NCBI RefSeq assembly: GCF_022538115.1
Contig: NZ_JAKZAL010000022.1
Span: 21,018 to 85,017, forward strand
Origin: Cognataquiflexum rubidum
GTDB taxonomy: Bacteria > Bacteroidota > Bacteroidia > Cytophagales > Cyclobacteriaceae
DNA: 64,000 nt
Direction: 5' to 3'
Within the stretch, counting starts at the first letter, position 1. Every line of letters starts with the position of its first letter. Both the position numbers and the translations under genes were made by a program. Shown piece by piece: positions 36,918 through 46,280 of this stretch. The notes beneath the pieces were generated by a model that ran no database searches, was not told the DNA's origin, and saw only the letters and a program-made list of their open reading frames with translations.

Positions 36918-36919
36918 CT

Positions 36920-37348
36920 ATGTTCAATAACAAGACAGAAGAAAAAAAATCGGTAGCCGACATGGTCAGTTCTACCAATGTTATTTCCAGAGAAACAAAA
37001 ATCACGGGAGATATCTCTGCGGCTGGAAATATCCGGATTGAAGGTCAACTCGAGGGGTTGGTGGAATCAAAGACCAAAATAGTGGTTGGCGATTCTGCTT
37101 TGATCAAAGGAAACATCACTGCGCCTGAAGCAGAAATCTCCGGAAAAATAGACGGAGAAGTGTTTGTCTCAGGTACCCTTTACCTTACAAAGACAGCAAT
37201 AATCAACGGCAATATCACCACACAAAAACTGATCGTGGAAAATGGTGCGGTTTTCAATGGCAAATGTCAGATGATGTCCAAAGGAATGGTCGTATCCAAA
37301 AACTCAGATGCCGAAGACAAACCCCAAAAACAGTTACAGTCCGTCTGA
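36920..37348 (+). CDS. Bactofilin cytoskeletal protein
   Basis: 142 residues with the bactofilin (DUF583) beta-helix core, about 25-115: repeated short strands such as TKITGDISAAGNIRIEGQLEG, which turn every ~6 residues, and unstructured ends. Bactofilins polymerise without nucleotide into membrane-associated filaments that position wall enzymes. It starts 2 bases after the M23 peptidase, its probable partner. Its 3' end overlaps the first 41 bases of the atpZ gene in another frame, tying the shape pair to the ATP synthase operon. Confidence 0.93.
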   Translation: MFNNKTEEKKSVADMVSSTNVISRETKITGDISAAGNIRIEGQLEGLVESKTKIVVGDSALIKGNITAPEAEISGKIDGEVFVSGTLYLTKTAIINGNITTQKLIVENGAVFNGKCQMMSKGMVVSKNSDAEDKPQKQLQSV

Positions 37349-37568
37349 TCCGCCTACCTATCTCAAATATATAGGCCTTTCATTTCAACTTTTTGTCATC
37401 ATCGGGGCAGGGACGTGGTTTGGATGGTACTTGCAGCAAAAAAGCAGCATGAAATTTCCTGTCTGGATTTTACTTTTTTGCCTGCTGTCGGTTGTGATTT
37501 CTTTTTACCACCTGTATGTCAATCTCAAAAACGATGACAAATCCGCGGGAAACCGTAAAAATAATTAG
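37308..37568 (+). CDS. atpZ: AtpZ/AtpI-family ATP synthase assembly protein
   Basis: 86 residues with two hydrophobic helices (about 21-40 and 50-70). The phrase KYIGLSFQLFVIIGAGTWFGWYL is typical of the AtpZ family, which sits upstream of F-type ATP synthase genes. With AtpI it forms a membrane complex implicated in Mg2+ handling and c-ring assembly. The ATG at 37308 lies inside the bactofilin gene (41-bp overlap), and no later start precedes the first helix. First gene of the atp cluster. Confidence 0.88.
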   Translation: MPKTNPKNSYSPSDPPTYLKYIGLSFQLFVIIGAGTWFGWYLQQKSSMKFPVWILLFCLLSVVISFYHLYVNLKNDDKSAGNRKNN

Positions 37569-37591
37569 CTTTGCGCGCTCATTCGGATCCC

Positions 37592-37978
37592 ATGAAGGCC
37601 ATTAAAATTCTAACCATCAAACTGTTTCTGTTTTCACTGCTGATCGGAGGGATATTTTACCTCCTACAGGAATATATCAAACCCGAATGGGTTCATGAAA
37701 GTTTGTGGACGATCCTTTCGTTTTTCGTTTTATTGACCTGGCTTACCGGAATGTTTACCCATTATCTGCTAGAGATCAGCAAAGAAAATTCTGTGAATAT
37801 CTTATTGGGGGCAATAGGTATTCGGTTTTTAGCGAGTACAGGTTTCGTTGCCATCATGTTGTTCCTGAGAGTTGAGAATTTAATTCTGTTTGTGGTCAAT
37901 TTCTTTATCATTTATTTCTTTTACTTATTGTTTGATATCTACACGCTTCTAGCTAATTTGCGCCCAAATCCGAAGTAG
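37592..37978 (+). CDS. AtpI-like small membrane protein of the ATP synthase operon
   Basis: 128 residues with four hydrophobic helices (about 5-22, 37-58, 73-93 and 98-118). No sequence motif is diagnostic, but position between atpZ and atpB and the four-helix layout match the second small membrane protein (AtpI-like) of Bacteroidota atp operons. ATG at 37592 is chosen; the in-frame TTG at 37571 would add seven residues. Probably helps assemble or stabilise the Fo rotor; the function is inferred from position. Confidence 0.72.
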   Translation: MKAIKILTIKLFLFSLLIGGIFYLLQEYIKPEWVHESLWTILSFFVLLTWLTGMFTHYLLEISKENSVNILLGAIGIRFLASTGFVAIMLFLRVENLILFVVNFFIIYFFYLLFDIYTLLANLRPNPK

Positions 37979-37996
37979 GTACTAAACAATCATTTG

Positions 37997-39022
37997 ATGG
38001 CCCGTAAATTTCTTTGCCTAAGTATTTTGTTATCAATATTTTGGCTAGGTTTTTCGAATCCTGTTCAGGCAGCCGGTGACGGTGAGAGCAAGACAGGGTT
38101 TATCCTTCCGCACGTTATGGACAATTATGAGTGGCATTTTGCTACTATCGGCCATACACATGTTACCCTCCATTTACCGGTCATTATTTATTCTCCCGAT
38201 CAGGGATTGGAGTTCTTTTTGTCCTCTAATTTTCAGAACCACGAGACACATAAATTCGGAAAAGATTATGGTGTTGGTGGCTATTATATTGATGAGAATT
38301 ACAAACTTTTTGCAGCCGATCCTTCAAGAACATTCATTGATTTTTCGATCACTAAGAATGTATCGATGATGTTCATTATCATTGCGGTATTGCTTTTCTT
38401 GATGCTCAATTCTGCAAAATTCTACAGGAAAAATCCCGGGTCTGCACCCAAAGGTATTGCCTCTTTCATCGAACCTATTGTGATTTTTGTTAGGGACGAA
38501 ATCGCCCTTCCGAATATTGGTCACAAAAAATACCGAAAATTTACTCCTTACCTGTTGACCCTGTTTTTCTTTATTTGGGTGGGAAATATCCTTGGCCTCT
38601 TTCCTGAAGCAGCCAATTTCACAGGAAATATCGCTTTGACATTTACCCTTGCCATATTCACCTTTGTTATTACCAATGTCAATGGAAATAAAGATTACTG
38701 GAAGCACGTATTTGCTACTCCGGGAGTACCTGTTCCATTGTTGTTGATCATTGTCCCGGTCGAAATCATCGGATTGTTTACCAAGCCATTTGCCTTAATG
38801 GTCCGTTTGTTTGTGGCGATTACCGCGGGTCACATTGTGATCTTGAGTTTCATTGCCTTGATATTTGTATTTGAGTCCATGGCAGTCGGTGTGGCGAGTA
38901 CCATTATGGTTGTTTTTATCAACTTTATTGAAATCTTGGTTGCCACCATTCAGGCTTATGTCTTCACCCTGTTCTCAGCCATGTACATTGGCTTGGCAGT
39001 GGCAGAGCATGATCATCATTAA
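37997..39022 (+). CDS. atpB: ATP synthase Fo subunit a
   Basis: 341 residues, the stator channel that passes ions to the c-ring. The conserved Arg is in FALMVRLFVAITAGHIV (around residue 265). The N-terminus carries a signal-like hydrophobic stretch (about 4-23, ending VQA) and a periplasmic domain of about 90 residues before the usual five or six membrane helices; this long N-terminus is common in Bacteroidota. ATG at 37997 is chosen; a TTG lies one codon upstream. The C-terminal AEHDHH tail is His-rich. Part of the atpZ-to-atpG operon. Confidence 0.95.
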   Translation: MARKFLCLSILLSIFWLGFSNPVQAAGDGESKTGFILPHVMDNYEWHFATIGHTHVTLHLPVIIYSPDQGLEFFLSSNFQNHETHKFGKDYGVGGYYIDENYKLFAADPSRTFIDFSITKNVSMMFIIIAVLLFLMLNSAKFYRKNPGSAPKGIASFIEPIVIFVRDEIALPNIGHKKYRKFTPYLLTLFFFIWVGNILGLFPEAANFTGNIALTFTLAIFTFVITNVNGNKDYWKHVFATPGVPVPLLLIIVPVEIIGLFTKPFALMVRLFVAITAGHIVILSFIALIFVFESMAVGVASTIMVVFINFIEILVATIQAYVFTLFSAMYIGLAVAEHDHH

Positions 39023-39060
39023 TCAGTAATTACTTTGTTCAATTTATAAATCAAACACGT

Positions 39061-39315
39061 ATGTTAACTTCAATCTTATTAACTGCCGGATTTGCACTGA
39101 TGGGTGCTGGTATCGGTGCTGGAATTGTTGCGATTGGCGCAGGTCTAGGTATCGGTAGAATCGGTGGCCAAGCTATGGAGGGCATTGCCCGTCAGCCTGA
39201 AGCAGCTGGAAAAATCCAGACTGCCATGTTGATCATCGCTGCTCTTATTGAGGTGGTTTCCCTGTTTGCAGTGGTAGTTTGTCTACTTATTGCTTTGGGT
39301 GATTACACTTTCTAA
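39061..39315 (+). CDS. atpE: ATP synthase Fo subunit c
   Basis: 84-residue two-helix hairpin forming the rotor ring. The polar loop ARQPE separates helix 1 (glycine-rich, GAGIGAGIVAIGAGLGIG) from helix 2 with the ion-carrying Glu in AALIEVVSLF. The Na+-type ligand set (Gln in helix 1, Glu-Ser in helix 2) is absent: Ile and Val occupy those positions, so proton coupling is expected. A strong terminator-like hairpin follows the stop codon, fitting the need for many c copies per complex. Confidence 0.97.
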   Translation: MLTSILLTAGFALMGAGIGAGIVAIGAGLGIGRIGGQAMEGIARQPEAAGKIQTAMLIIAALIEVVSLFAVVVCLLIALGDYTF

Positions 39316-39326
39316 CAAAAAAAGAA

Positions 39327-39360
39327 TTGGGATTGGCGCTAGGCCAATCCCAACCTTTTT
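39327..39360 (+). terminator. Intra-operon hairpin with T-run after atpE (probable partial terminator)
   Basis: TTGGGATTGGC (39327-39337) and GCCAATCCCAA (39343-39353) form a perfect 11-bp stem with a 5-nt loop, followed by CC and five T. It lies 11 bases after the atpE stop and 44 before atpF, so some read-through must occur. It may also protect the upstream atpE message. Confidence 0.8.
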
Positions 39361-39403
39361 GACTTATTGAACAAGCTCTGTTATTCATTTAAAATAAAGC
39401 AAT

Positions 39404-39898
39404 ATGGGACTTATTACACCCGGACTGGGATTGATATTCTGGTCAGCACTTGGATTTTTGATCGTATTATTTCTCCTCACAAAATATGCATGGAAGCCCA
39501 TACTTGCTGCATTGGATGAGAGGGAAAAAAGCATAGACGACGCCCTCAAGTCTGCTGAAATAGCCAGAAATGAAATGTCTAATCTCAAGGCTGAAAATGA
39601 GAGAATCATTCATGAAGCCAAAATAGAAAGAGATTCCATGCTTCTCAAGGCATCCGAAGCAGCCAAGCAAATGATCGATGAGGCAAAAGAAAAAGCCCAT
39701 CAGGAAGGTGCAAAGATGATTGAAAACGCAAAGGCCACCATCGAAACAGAAAAATTGGCAGCTATAGAAGATATCAAGGTACAAGTTGGAATACTTTCAC
39801 TTGCTGTTGCTGAAAAACTGCTGAAGCGAAACTTCTCTGAAGATGCTGCCCAACAAAAGCTTGTTGAAGAATTGGTTAAAGACATTAAGTTAAACTAA
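39404..39898 (+). CDS. atpF: ATP synthase Fo subunit b
   Basis: 164 residues: one N-terminal membrane helix (about 8-27) followed by a long, highly charged, Ala/Glu/Lys-rich helix forming the peripheral stalk dimer. The KYAWKPILAALDEREKSI phrase after the membrane helix is the family hallmark. It ends 1 base before atpH. It lies after the atpE hairpin, so its expression is expected to be lower than that of atpE. Confidence 0.95.
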   Translation: MGLITPGLGLIFWSALGFLIVLFLLTKYAWKPILAALDEREKSIDDALKSAEIARNEMSNLKAENERIIHEAKIERDSMLLKASEAAKQMIDEAKEKAHQEGAKMIENAKATIETEKLAAIEDIKVQVGILSLAVAEKLLKRNFSEDAAQQKLVEELVKDIKLN

Positions 39899-39899
39899 T

Positions 39900-40460
39900 A
39901 TGTCAAATATTAAAGTAGCCTCCCGATACGCCAAAGCCCTTCTTGAACTAGCAATAGAGAAGAATGCGCTAGAGGCTGTAATCGGAGACATGAAGGGATT
40001 ACTTTCCATAGCAGAACAGAATAGAGAAGTTGGACTGGCACTGAACAGTCCTATTGTCACCTATGACAAAAAGTTCAATATTCTAAAGGGTCTGTTGGGA
40101 AAAACTGCCCACCATATCACGATGAGTTTCTTTGACCTGGTTACCAGAAAGAACAGGTCAAATGTATTGATTACCACTGCACAGGAATTTCTGAAGCAGT
40201 ACAATGAGTACAAGGGTATCCAAGTTGCGGAGGTGACAGTTACCCTTCCATTGACCGAGGCCCTTAAAAAAGAAATCATCGAAATCGTAAAAGAGATTTC
40301 CGGACTTGAGAAGGTGGAATTGGTCGAAAAAATAGACAAAAGCCTTATCGGTGGATTTGTTCTCAAAGTAAATGACAAGCTTTGGGATGATTCACTGAGT
40401 GGCAAGCTAAGAAAAGCCAGAATGAATTTTGCCCAAAGGCATTTCGTGAAACTATACTAA
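39900..40460 (+). CDS. atpH: ATP synthase F1 subunit delta
   Basis: 186 residues, the OSCP-type cap linking the peripheral stalk to the alpha3-beta3 head. Family features: [13 protein letters not shown] at the N-terminus, LALNSPIV, and the C-terminal [32 protein letters not shown] segment, all in place. Start is 1 base after atpF, indicating translational coupling; atpA follows after 29 bases. Confidence 0.95.
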   Translation: MSNIKVASRYAKALLELAIEKNALEAVIGDMKGLLSIAEQNREVGLALNSPIVTYDKKFNILKGLLGKTAHHITMSFFDLVTRKNRSNVLITTAQEFLKQYNEYKGIQVAEVTVTLPLTEALKKEIIEIVKEISGLEKVELVEKIDKSLIGGFVLKVNDKLWDDSLSGKLRKARMNFAQRHFVKLY

Positions 40461-40489
40461 ATCAAAGAAAACATTTTAATAAAAATATA

Positions 40490-42070
<1,581 letters not shown>

Positions 42071-42082
42071 TTGATTAAACAA

Positions 42083-42118
42083 AAAGTCAGGAGAAAGCTC
42101 ATGCCTTCTCCTGACTTT
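42083..42118 (+). terminator. Intercistronic hairpin between atpA and atpG
   Basis: A perfect 13-bp stem (42083-42095 with 42106-42118; core AGTCAGGAGAA/TTCTCCTGACT) around a 10-nt loop, 12 bases after the atpA stop. The following bases are only moderately T-rich, so it is more likely an mRNA-stabilising or attenuating hairpin than a full terminator. Confidence 0.65.
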
Positions 42119-42147
42119 CAAAATTTCTTTTCTCATAAAAGAACAAT

Positions 42148-43026
42148 ATGGCCAATCTTAAGGAAGTAAAGCAAAGAATCACTTCAGTAAGCTCCACGCA
42201 GCAGATTACCAAAGCCATGAAAATGGTGGCGGCAGCCAAGCTGAGAAGAGCGCAGGATAGGATCATCAAAATGCGTCCATATTCACAAAAACTGACCGCC
42301 ATCTTAAACGAAGTGGTATCTACCATGGGTGGTGAGTTGGATATAGTTTATGCAGAACAAAGGCCTATCCAGAATGTGCTGATAGTATCGATGACTTCTG
42401 ACAAAGGATTGTGTGGTGCCTTCAACTCAAATATCATTAAGGCTACTGTCCAATTGGTAGAGAAAGAGTACAAAGGAAAAAATGTGACTATACTTCCCTT
42501 GGGCAAAAAAGCTTTCGAATTTTTCACGAGAAGGAATTATAAAACAAAGACCGATTTCTACGAGGTTTTTGCCGATGTCAAATATGACGAGGTAAGGAAT
42601 ATTGCAGAATTTGCCATGAATGGATTCATTTCCAAGCAGTTTGATCAGGTAGTTTTGGTGTACAACCATTTCCGAAATGTTGCTACCCAAGACATCATTG
42701 TAGAACAGTTCCTTCCTATGGGCGGAGTGGAAAAATTGGTTACAAAGAAAGTAACGACCAATACTGATTATATCTTAGAACCTTCTAAAGAATACGTAAT
42801 CCGTGATTTGGTACCGACAGCTTTGAAAACCCAATTTTACAAAGCAATATTGGACAGTAACGCCTCAGAACATGGTGCAAGGATGACTTCCATGGACAAA
42901 GCCACAGAAAACGCCAATGAATTATTGAAGGAATTGAAACTGATGTACAACAGAAACCGTCAGGCTGCCATCACTAACGAGATTTTGGAAATCGTAGCCG
43001 GTGCAAATGCCCTTGAAGGCAGTTAA
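42148..43026 (+). CDS. atpG: ATP synthase F1 subunit gamma
   Basis: 292 residues, the central rotor shaft. N-terminal coiled coil ITSVSSTQQITKAMKMVAAAKLRRA, the DKGLCGAFN motif, and a C-terminal helix ending NEILEIVAGANAL are characteristic. It is the last gene of the operon and is followed by a bidirectional-looking terminator 24 bases downstream. Placed behind the atpA hairpin, in line with one gamma copy per complex. Confidence 0.97.
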   Translation: MANLKEVKQRITSVSSTQQITKAMKMVAAAKLRRAQDRIIKMRPYSQKLTAILNEVVSTMGGELDIVYAEQRPIQNVLIVSMTSDKGLCGAFNSNIIKATVQLVEKEYKGKNVTILPLGKKAFEFFTRRNYKTKTDFYEVFADVKYDEVRNIAEFAMNGFISKQFDQVVLVYNHFRNVATQDIIVEQFLPMGGVEKLVTKKVTTNTDYILEPSKEYVIRDLVPTALKTQFYKAILDSNASEHGARMTSMDKATENANELLKELKLMYNRNRQAAITNEILEIVAGANALEGS

Positions 43027-43050
43027 TATAGCAAACAATAATACCCATAT

Positions 43051-43077
43051 AAAGCCACCCCAACAGGTGGCTTTTTT
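43051..43077 (+). terminator. Intrinsic terminator of the atp operon
   Basis: AAAGCCACC and GGTGGCTTT (43051-43059, 43066-43074) with a 6-nt loop, followed by six T. Also positioned between convergent genes. Confidence 0.88.
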
Positions 43078-43083
43078 ATTTCT

Positions 43084-43677
43084 TTATGCTTTCCCCCACT
43101 TTTTGGGAATAATGGAGGGGACCATTCTTTTATATTGAATGTATTTTTCCCCGTAGAGTTCTATCAGTTTTTTTTCTTCATAATGAACACCAAATGGCAA
43201 GTACAAAAGCAACATGGCGAAGTGGATAATAGAACTGAGGGTAGGCTCAAAAAAGAAAAACCCCAAAAATATCAAGATCGTACCCGAATAAATCGGATGT
43301 CGGACGTAAGCATGAAGACCCGAAGCCACAAAATCCTCGATTTGCTCCATGTCATCATGGGGCTCGAGTCCGATAAATCTCTTTTTGCTGAAAGACTTAA
43401 ATGAACGGACAATGATGATGGTTCCGAAACTCGCCAACATGTATCCGAGATAGGTGATAGTTGGTGTTTTGACAAGAATATCAAATGGAGTGTACGTAGA
43501 ACTATATACCAAAATGCCAAAAATAAATACAGTAGTAAAAACAGAATACAGCAATCGGTACCATATGTATTGCCTTCCCATCCATCCTTTGATTTTTCTT
43601 TTTATATTCAGGCTTGCAAGAAGAGAATGAAGAAAATAGAACAAAACCCAAAGGATAACTAAAATCAGATAAGGCAT
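43084..43677 (-). CDS. Membrane methyltransferase-like protein (ICMT/PEMT fold)
   Basis: 197 residues from the ATG at 43677; a longer frame from a TTG at 43758 adds a charged leader unlike the family. Five or so membrane helices are followed by the isoprenylcysteine-carboxyl-methyltransferase/phospholipid-methyltransferase pattern: VRHPIYSGTILIFLG (SAM-binding RHPxY), then YEEKKLIELYGEKYIQYKRMVPSIIP. Bacterial members methylate lipids or other small membrane substrates; the target here is unknown. It converges on the atp operon and is divergent from the saccharopine-dehydrogenase-like gene. Confidence 0.85.
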   Translation of the reverse strand: MPYLILVILWVLFYFLHSLLASLNIKRKIKGWMGRQYIWYRLLYSVFTTVFIFGILVYSSTYTPFDILVKTPTITYLGYMLASFGTIIIVRSFKSFSKKRFIGLEPHDDMEQIEDFVASGLHAYVRHPIYSGTILIFLGFFFFEPTLSSIIHFAMLLLYLPFGVHYEEKKLIELYGEKYIQYKRMVPSIIPKKWGKA

Positions 43678-43823
43678 GACATCAACTTTTTTTACGAATA
43701 TCCTTTTTCTCCTGACAAAAAGAAAGTTTCTATCCCTCTGCGGCGGATAATAATCCAAAGCAGTGCTGCTGTGAACCGCATGTCAAAATCAATAAACCCA
43801 AAAGGCATTTTAATCCTGATTAC

Positions 43824-45035
43824 ATGAAGATAGGCTTGATCAAAGAAGGCAAAGTTCCACCTGACAGAAGGGTTCCTTTTACCCCAAAACAATTGTCATA
43901 TTTAAGTGAATTGTACAAGGATTCATTTTCTTTTTATGTGGAGTCTAGTCCTTTCAGGTGTTTTTCTGACGAAGAATATATACAGGAAGGCATAGAAGTG
44001 GTTGGGGATATTTCGTTTTGCGATTTGCTGATGGGGGTCAAAGAAGTGCCCGTCTCCCAATTAATTCCTGACAAAACGTACATGTTCTTTTCCCACACGA
44101 TCAAAGAGCAAGCCCATAACAGGAAATTGCTTCAGGCCGTACTGGAAAAAAACATCACCCTGATGGATTATGAAGTCTTAAAAGATGAAAAAGGCAACCG
44201 CACCGTGGCTTTTGGACATTGGGCAGGAATAGTGGGAGCATATAACGGACTTTGGGCCTATGGCAAAAAATCCGGTCTTTTTGAATTAAAAAGAGCTATG
44301 GACTGCTTTGATAAGGAGGAACTAGACCAAGAGTTGGTCAAAGTGCAATTGCCTCCCATCAAAATCGTGGTGACTGGCACAGGCCGGGTAGGAAAAGGTG
44401 TAGTGGAAATCCTTGAACATGTCGGAATCAGACAGGTCGACGCCAAGGAGTTGTTATTGCAATATTTCGAAGAGCCCGTATTTACAGTCCTTTCCACCCA
44501 TGATTATTATAGAAGGAAAACGGATGGAGGTTATGAAAGGGAGGAATTTTACTCTTCGCCTGACAAATATGAAAGTCATTTTTTGAAATACGCTGAAGTA
44601 AGTGATATCCTGATGGCAGCTTCCTATTGGGATCCACGAGCGCCGAACCTTTTTAAATTGAAGGATATCAGCTCCGAAGATTTCAGTATCTCTGTGATAG
44701 CAGACATAACCTGCGACATCAACGGATCGATACCGACTACTGTCAAAAGCAGTTCCATCCTGAATCCTATCTATGATATCGAAAGGGATACTTTTGAAGT
44801 ATTGCCGGCATTTGGAAAGCAGACGAGTATCTCTGTCATGGCTATCGATAATCTACCTACAGAACTTCCCAGAAATGCTTCGGAGGATTTCGGAAATCAA
44901 TTGATCCATCAATTGATACCGGAATTATTAAAAGAAGAATCAAAGGTTTTGGACAAGGCCACCATCGCCAAAGAGGGCGATCTGACCATTGAATTTATTT
45001 TTTTGAAAGATTATGTAAATAGTCCGGAAGATTAA
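43824..45035 (+). CDS. Saccharopine dehydrogenase (lysine-forming)-like / AlaDH-PNT family oxidoreductase
   Basis: 403 residues in the alanine dehydrogenase/transhydrogenase superfamily: N-terminal domain with KEGKVPPDRRVPFTP, then VKEVP (catalytic Lys) and FFSHTIKEQAHN (catalytic His), matching the Lys/His pair of fungal LYS1. A Rossmann motif GTGRVGKG follows near residue 185. LYS1-type enzymes interconvert saccharopine with lysine and 2-oxoglutarate; relatives in Bacteroidota have unproven substrates. No lysine-pathway gene is adjacent. deoC starts 10 bases downstream, so the two are likely co-transcribed although not obviously related in function. Confidence 0.82.
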   Translation: MKIGLIKEGKVPPDRRVPFTPKQLSYLSELYKDSFSFYVESSPFRCFSDEEYIQEGIEVVGDISFCDLLMGVKEVPVSQLIPDKTYMFFSHTIKEQAHNRKLLQAVLEKNITLMDYEVLKDEKGNRTVAFGHWAGIVGAYNGLWAYGKKSGLFELKRAMDCFDKEELDQELVKVQLPPIKIVVTGTGRVGKGVVEILEHVGIRQVDAKELLLQYFEEPVFTVLSTHDYYRRKTDGGYEREEFYSSPDKYESHFLKYAEVSDILMAASYWDPRAPNLFKLKDISSEDFSISVIADITCDINGSIPTTVKSSSILNPIYDIERDTFEVLPAFGKQTSISVMAIDNLPTELPRNASEDFGNQLIHQLIPELLKEESKVLDKATIAKEGDLTIEFIFLKDYVNSPED

Positions 45036-45045
45036 CCAAACAAGC

Positions 45046-45702
45046 ATGATCAAGATTGAAAAATATATAGAACAAACAGTCCTCAAAGCGCAAACTGTGG
45101 ATGCGGATATAGAAAATCTCATCAAAGAAGCCAAGGAATATGGTTTTGTGGGCGTGTGTGTACCTCCTTTTTGGGTAAAAAAAGCGAAAAGGGAAATCGG
45201 AGAGGCTGACATCCAATTGGTATCCGTGGTGGGTTTTCCCTTGGGATATAACCTTACCGAGACCAAAGTTTTTGAAACAGAACAATTGATCAAGCTTGGG
45301 GCTGACGAAATCGATGTTGTCTGGTCTATTACGGCTTTCAAAGCTGGAATGAACTGGCCCAAGTTAGAACTGGCAAGGCTTTCGCAAGTCTGCCATGACC
45401 ACGAGAGGATACTGAAAGTCATCTTGGAAACAGCTTACCTCAGCGACGGGGAGATCATTCAGGCCTGTGAAATCTGTGCAGATGCAGGGGTCGATTATGT
45501 GAAGACATCCACAGGGTTTGCACCGGAAGGGGCCAAAGAAAGCCACATCAAGCTGATGCGGGCCCATTTGCCAAGTAATGTGGGCATCAAAGCAAGTGGG
45601 GGTATCAAAACCTTGGAGCAGGCACTTGGACTGGTACGGGCCGGCGCAGATAGAATCGGGACGAGTTCGGGTGTGCAGATCGTCAGATCAGCAAAAGAAT
45701 AA
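45046..45702 (+). CDS. deoC: Deoxyribose-phosphate aldolase
   Basis: 218-residue class I aldolase splitting 2-deoxyribose-5-phosphate to glyceraldehyde-3-phosphate and acetaldehyde in nucleoside salvage; cytoplasmic. Schiff-base Lys in DYVKTSTGF, second active-site Lys in IKASGGIKT, and the Asp in DEIDVVW are all present. The segment after that Asp (WSITAFKAG) differs from the more usual INxGALKSG, a small departure. It is 10 bases behind the saccharopine-dehydrogenase-like gene. Repeat element R1 begins 6 bases after its stop codon, so any native terminator has been displaced. Confidence 0.95.
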   Translation: MIKIEKYIEQTVLKAQTVDADIENLIKEAKEYGFVGVCVPPFWVKKAKREIGEADIQLVSVVGFPLGYNLTETKVFETEQLIKLGADEIDVVWSITAFKAGMNWPKLELARLSQVCHDHERILKVILETAYLSDGEIIQACEICADAGVDYVKTSTGFAPEGAKESHIKLMRAHLPSNVGIKASGGIKTLEQALGLVRAGADRIGTSSGVQIVRSAKE

Positions 45703-45707
45703 ATTTT

Positions 45708-45855
45708 ATGAGTATCCGCAATGTTGCACGTTGGGCTTGAAAGGACTTTATCGGGTACGGATACTTGTCCACGGACGACGGTCCACTGTCCACAGAACCG
45801 CTAATCGTTCCCCAACCATTATTTGTTGGCTATCTGCAATAAAGCGGACAAGCAT
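45708..45855 (-). mobile_element. Repeat element R1, locus A (inverted orientation)
   Basis: A 148-bp non-coding element running from ATGAGTATCCGC to GCGGACAAGCAT. Read on the minus strand it aligns with R1 of locus B (54301-54443): shared blocks include AACAAATAATGG, GGGGAACGAT, CGTCCGTGGACAAG and AAGCCCAACGTGCAACATTG. Its ends resemble those of the neighbouring R2 element. It begins 6 bases after the deoC stop and ends 10 bases before R2. Small, non-coding, with related inverted ends: MITE-like. Confidence 0.75.
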
Positions 45856-45865
45856 ATTGTTTTAT

Positions 45866-46091
45866 ATGATTATCCGCTATCATACCAGTAGCCAAATATC
45901 ATTTTTCTCCACCTCGGCAAGCTCGGTGAACGGATATCGTGAGATCAGAGGGGGGTGGTAGAAATGCGGCTTTGCCGCATTTCTACCACCCCCCTTCAAT
46001 ATCAATAAATTCCGGTGGTCGATCCCGATAATTATCGTGGACGAGACCATTCTGTAAGTTATCCTATACTGGTAAGAAGGCGGATATACAT
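45866..46091 (+). mobile_element. Repeat element R2, locus A, with 22-bp-arm hairpin
   Basis: 226 bp, about 94% identical to R2 of locus B (54454-54679). Imperfect inverted ends: ATGATTATCCGC at the left and GCGGATATACAT at the right, about 20 of 25 positions matching. The 12-bp sequence CATATTGTTTTA occurs at both borders (45853-45864 and 46089-46100), like a target duplication. A long perfect hairpin at 45949-45995 has 22-bp arms starting AGGGGGGTGG and a TTT loop. Reverse-strand frames through it are shared with locus B, but the conservation is of the DNA and no start or partner supports a gene. Confidence 0.8.
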
Positions 46092-46134
46092 ATTGTTTTA
46101 CATTTATAAACGCTTTCTTGCCACAAACCATATA

Positions 46135-46270
46135 AAACTCGGATTGAAAATCCCGTGAAGTGGCTCCGCCACGGCGGACATGTATGGACTGTCAACCATG
46201 GTCTAAGAACCGATTATCCCCAGTTTTAATCTTGAATTTTGAGCTAGTGGCAAAGTAGCGGATAATCATA
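46135..46270. repeat. Further repeat remnants downstream of R2
   Basis: AAACTCGGATTGAA and TATGGACTGTCAACCATGG match the repeat cluster at 30.7 kb. A GCGGATAATCAT sequence at about 46259-46270 is the reverse of the R2 left end, so a further element end may lie here. The gap 45703-46280 holds no gene. Confidence 0.6.
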
Positions 46271-46280
46271 ATAAATTTTT

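Noticed and set aside
39061..39315. Sodium-type c subunit
   Set aside because: The Gln (helix 1) and Glu-Ser (helix 2) ligand set is missing; Ile and Val take those places, so a proton-type ring is expected.
45880..46131. Minus-strand 83-codon frame in R2 of locus A, similar to an 89-codon frame at 54468-54737
   Set aside because: The similarity follows from R2 DNA being 94% identical; the frame crosses a 47-base perfect hairpin and element borders, has different ends in each copy, and no gene context.
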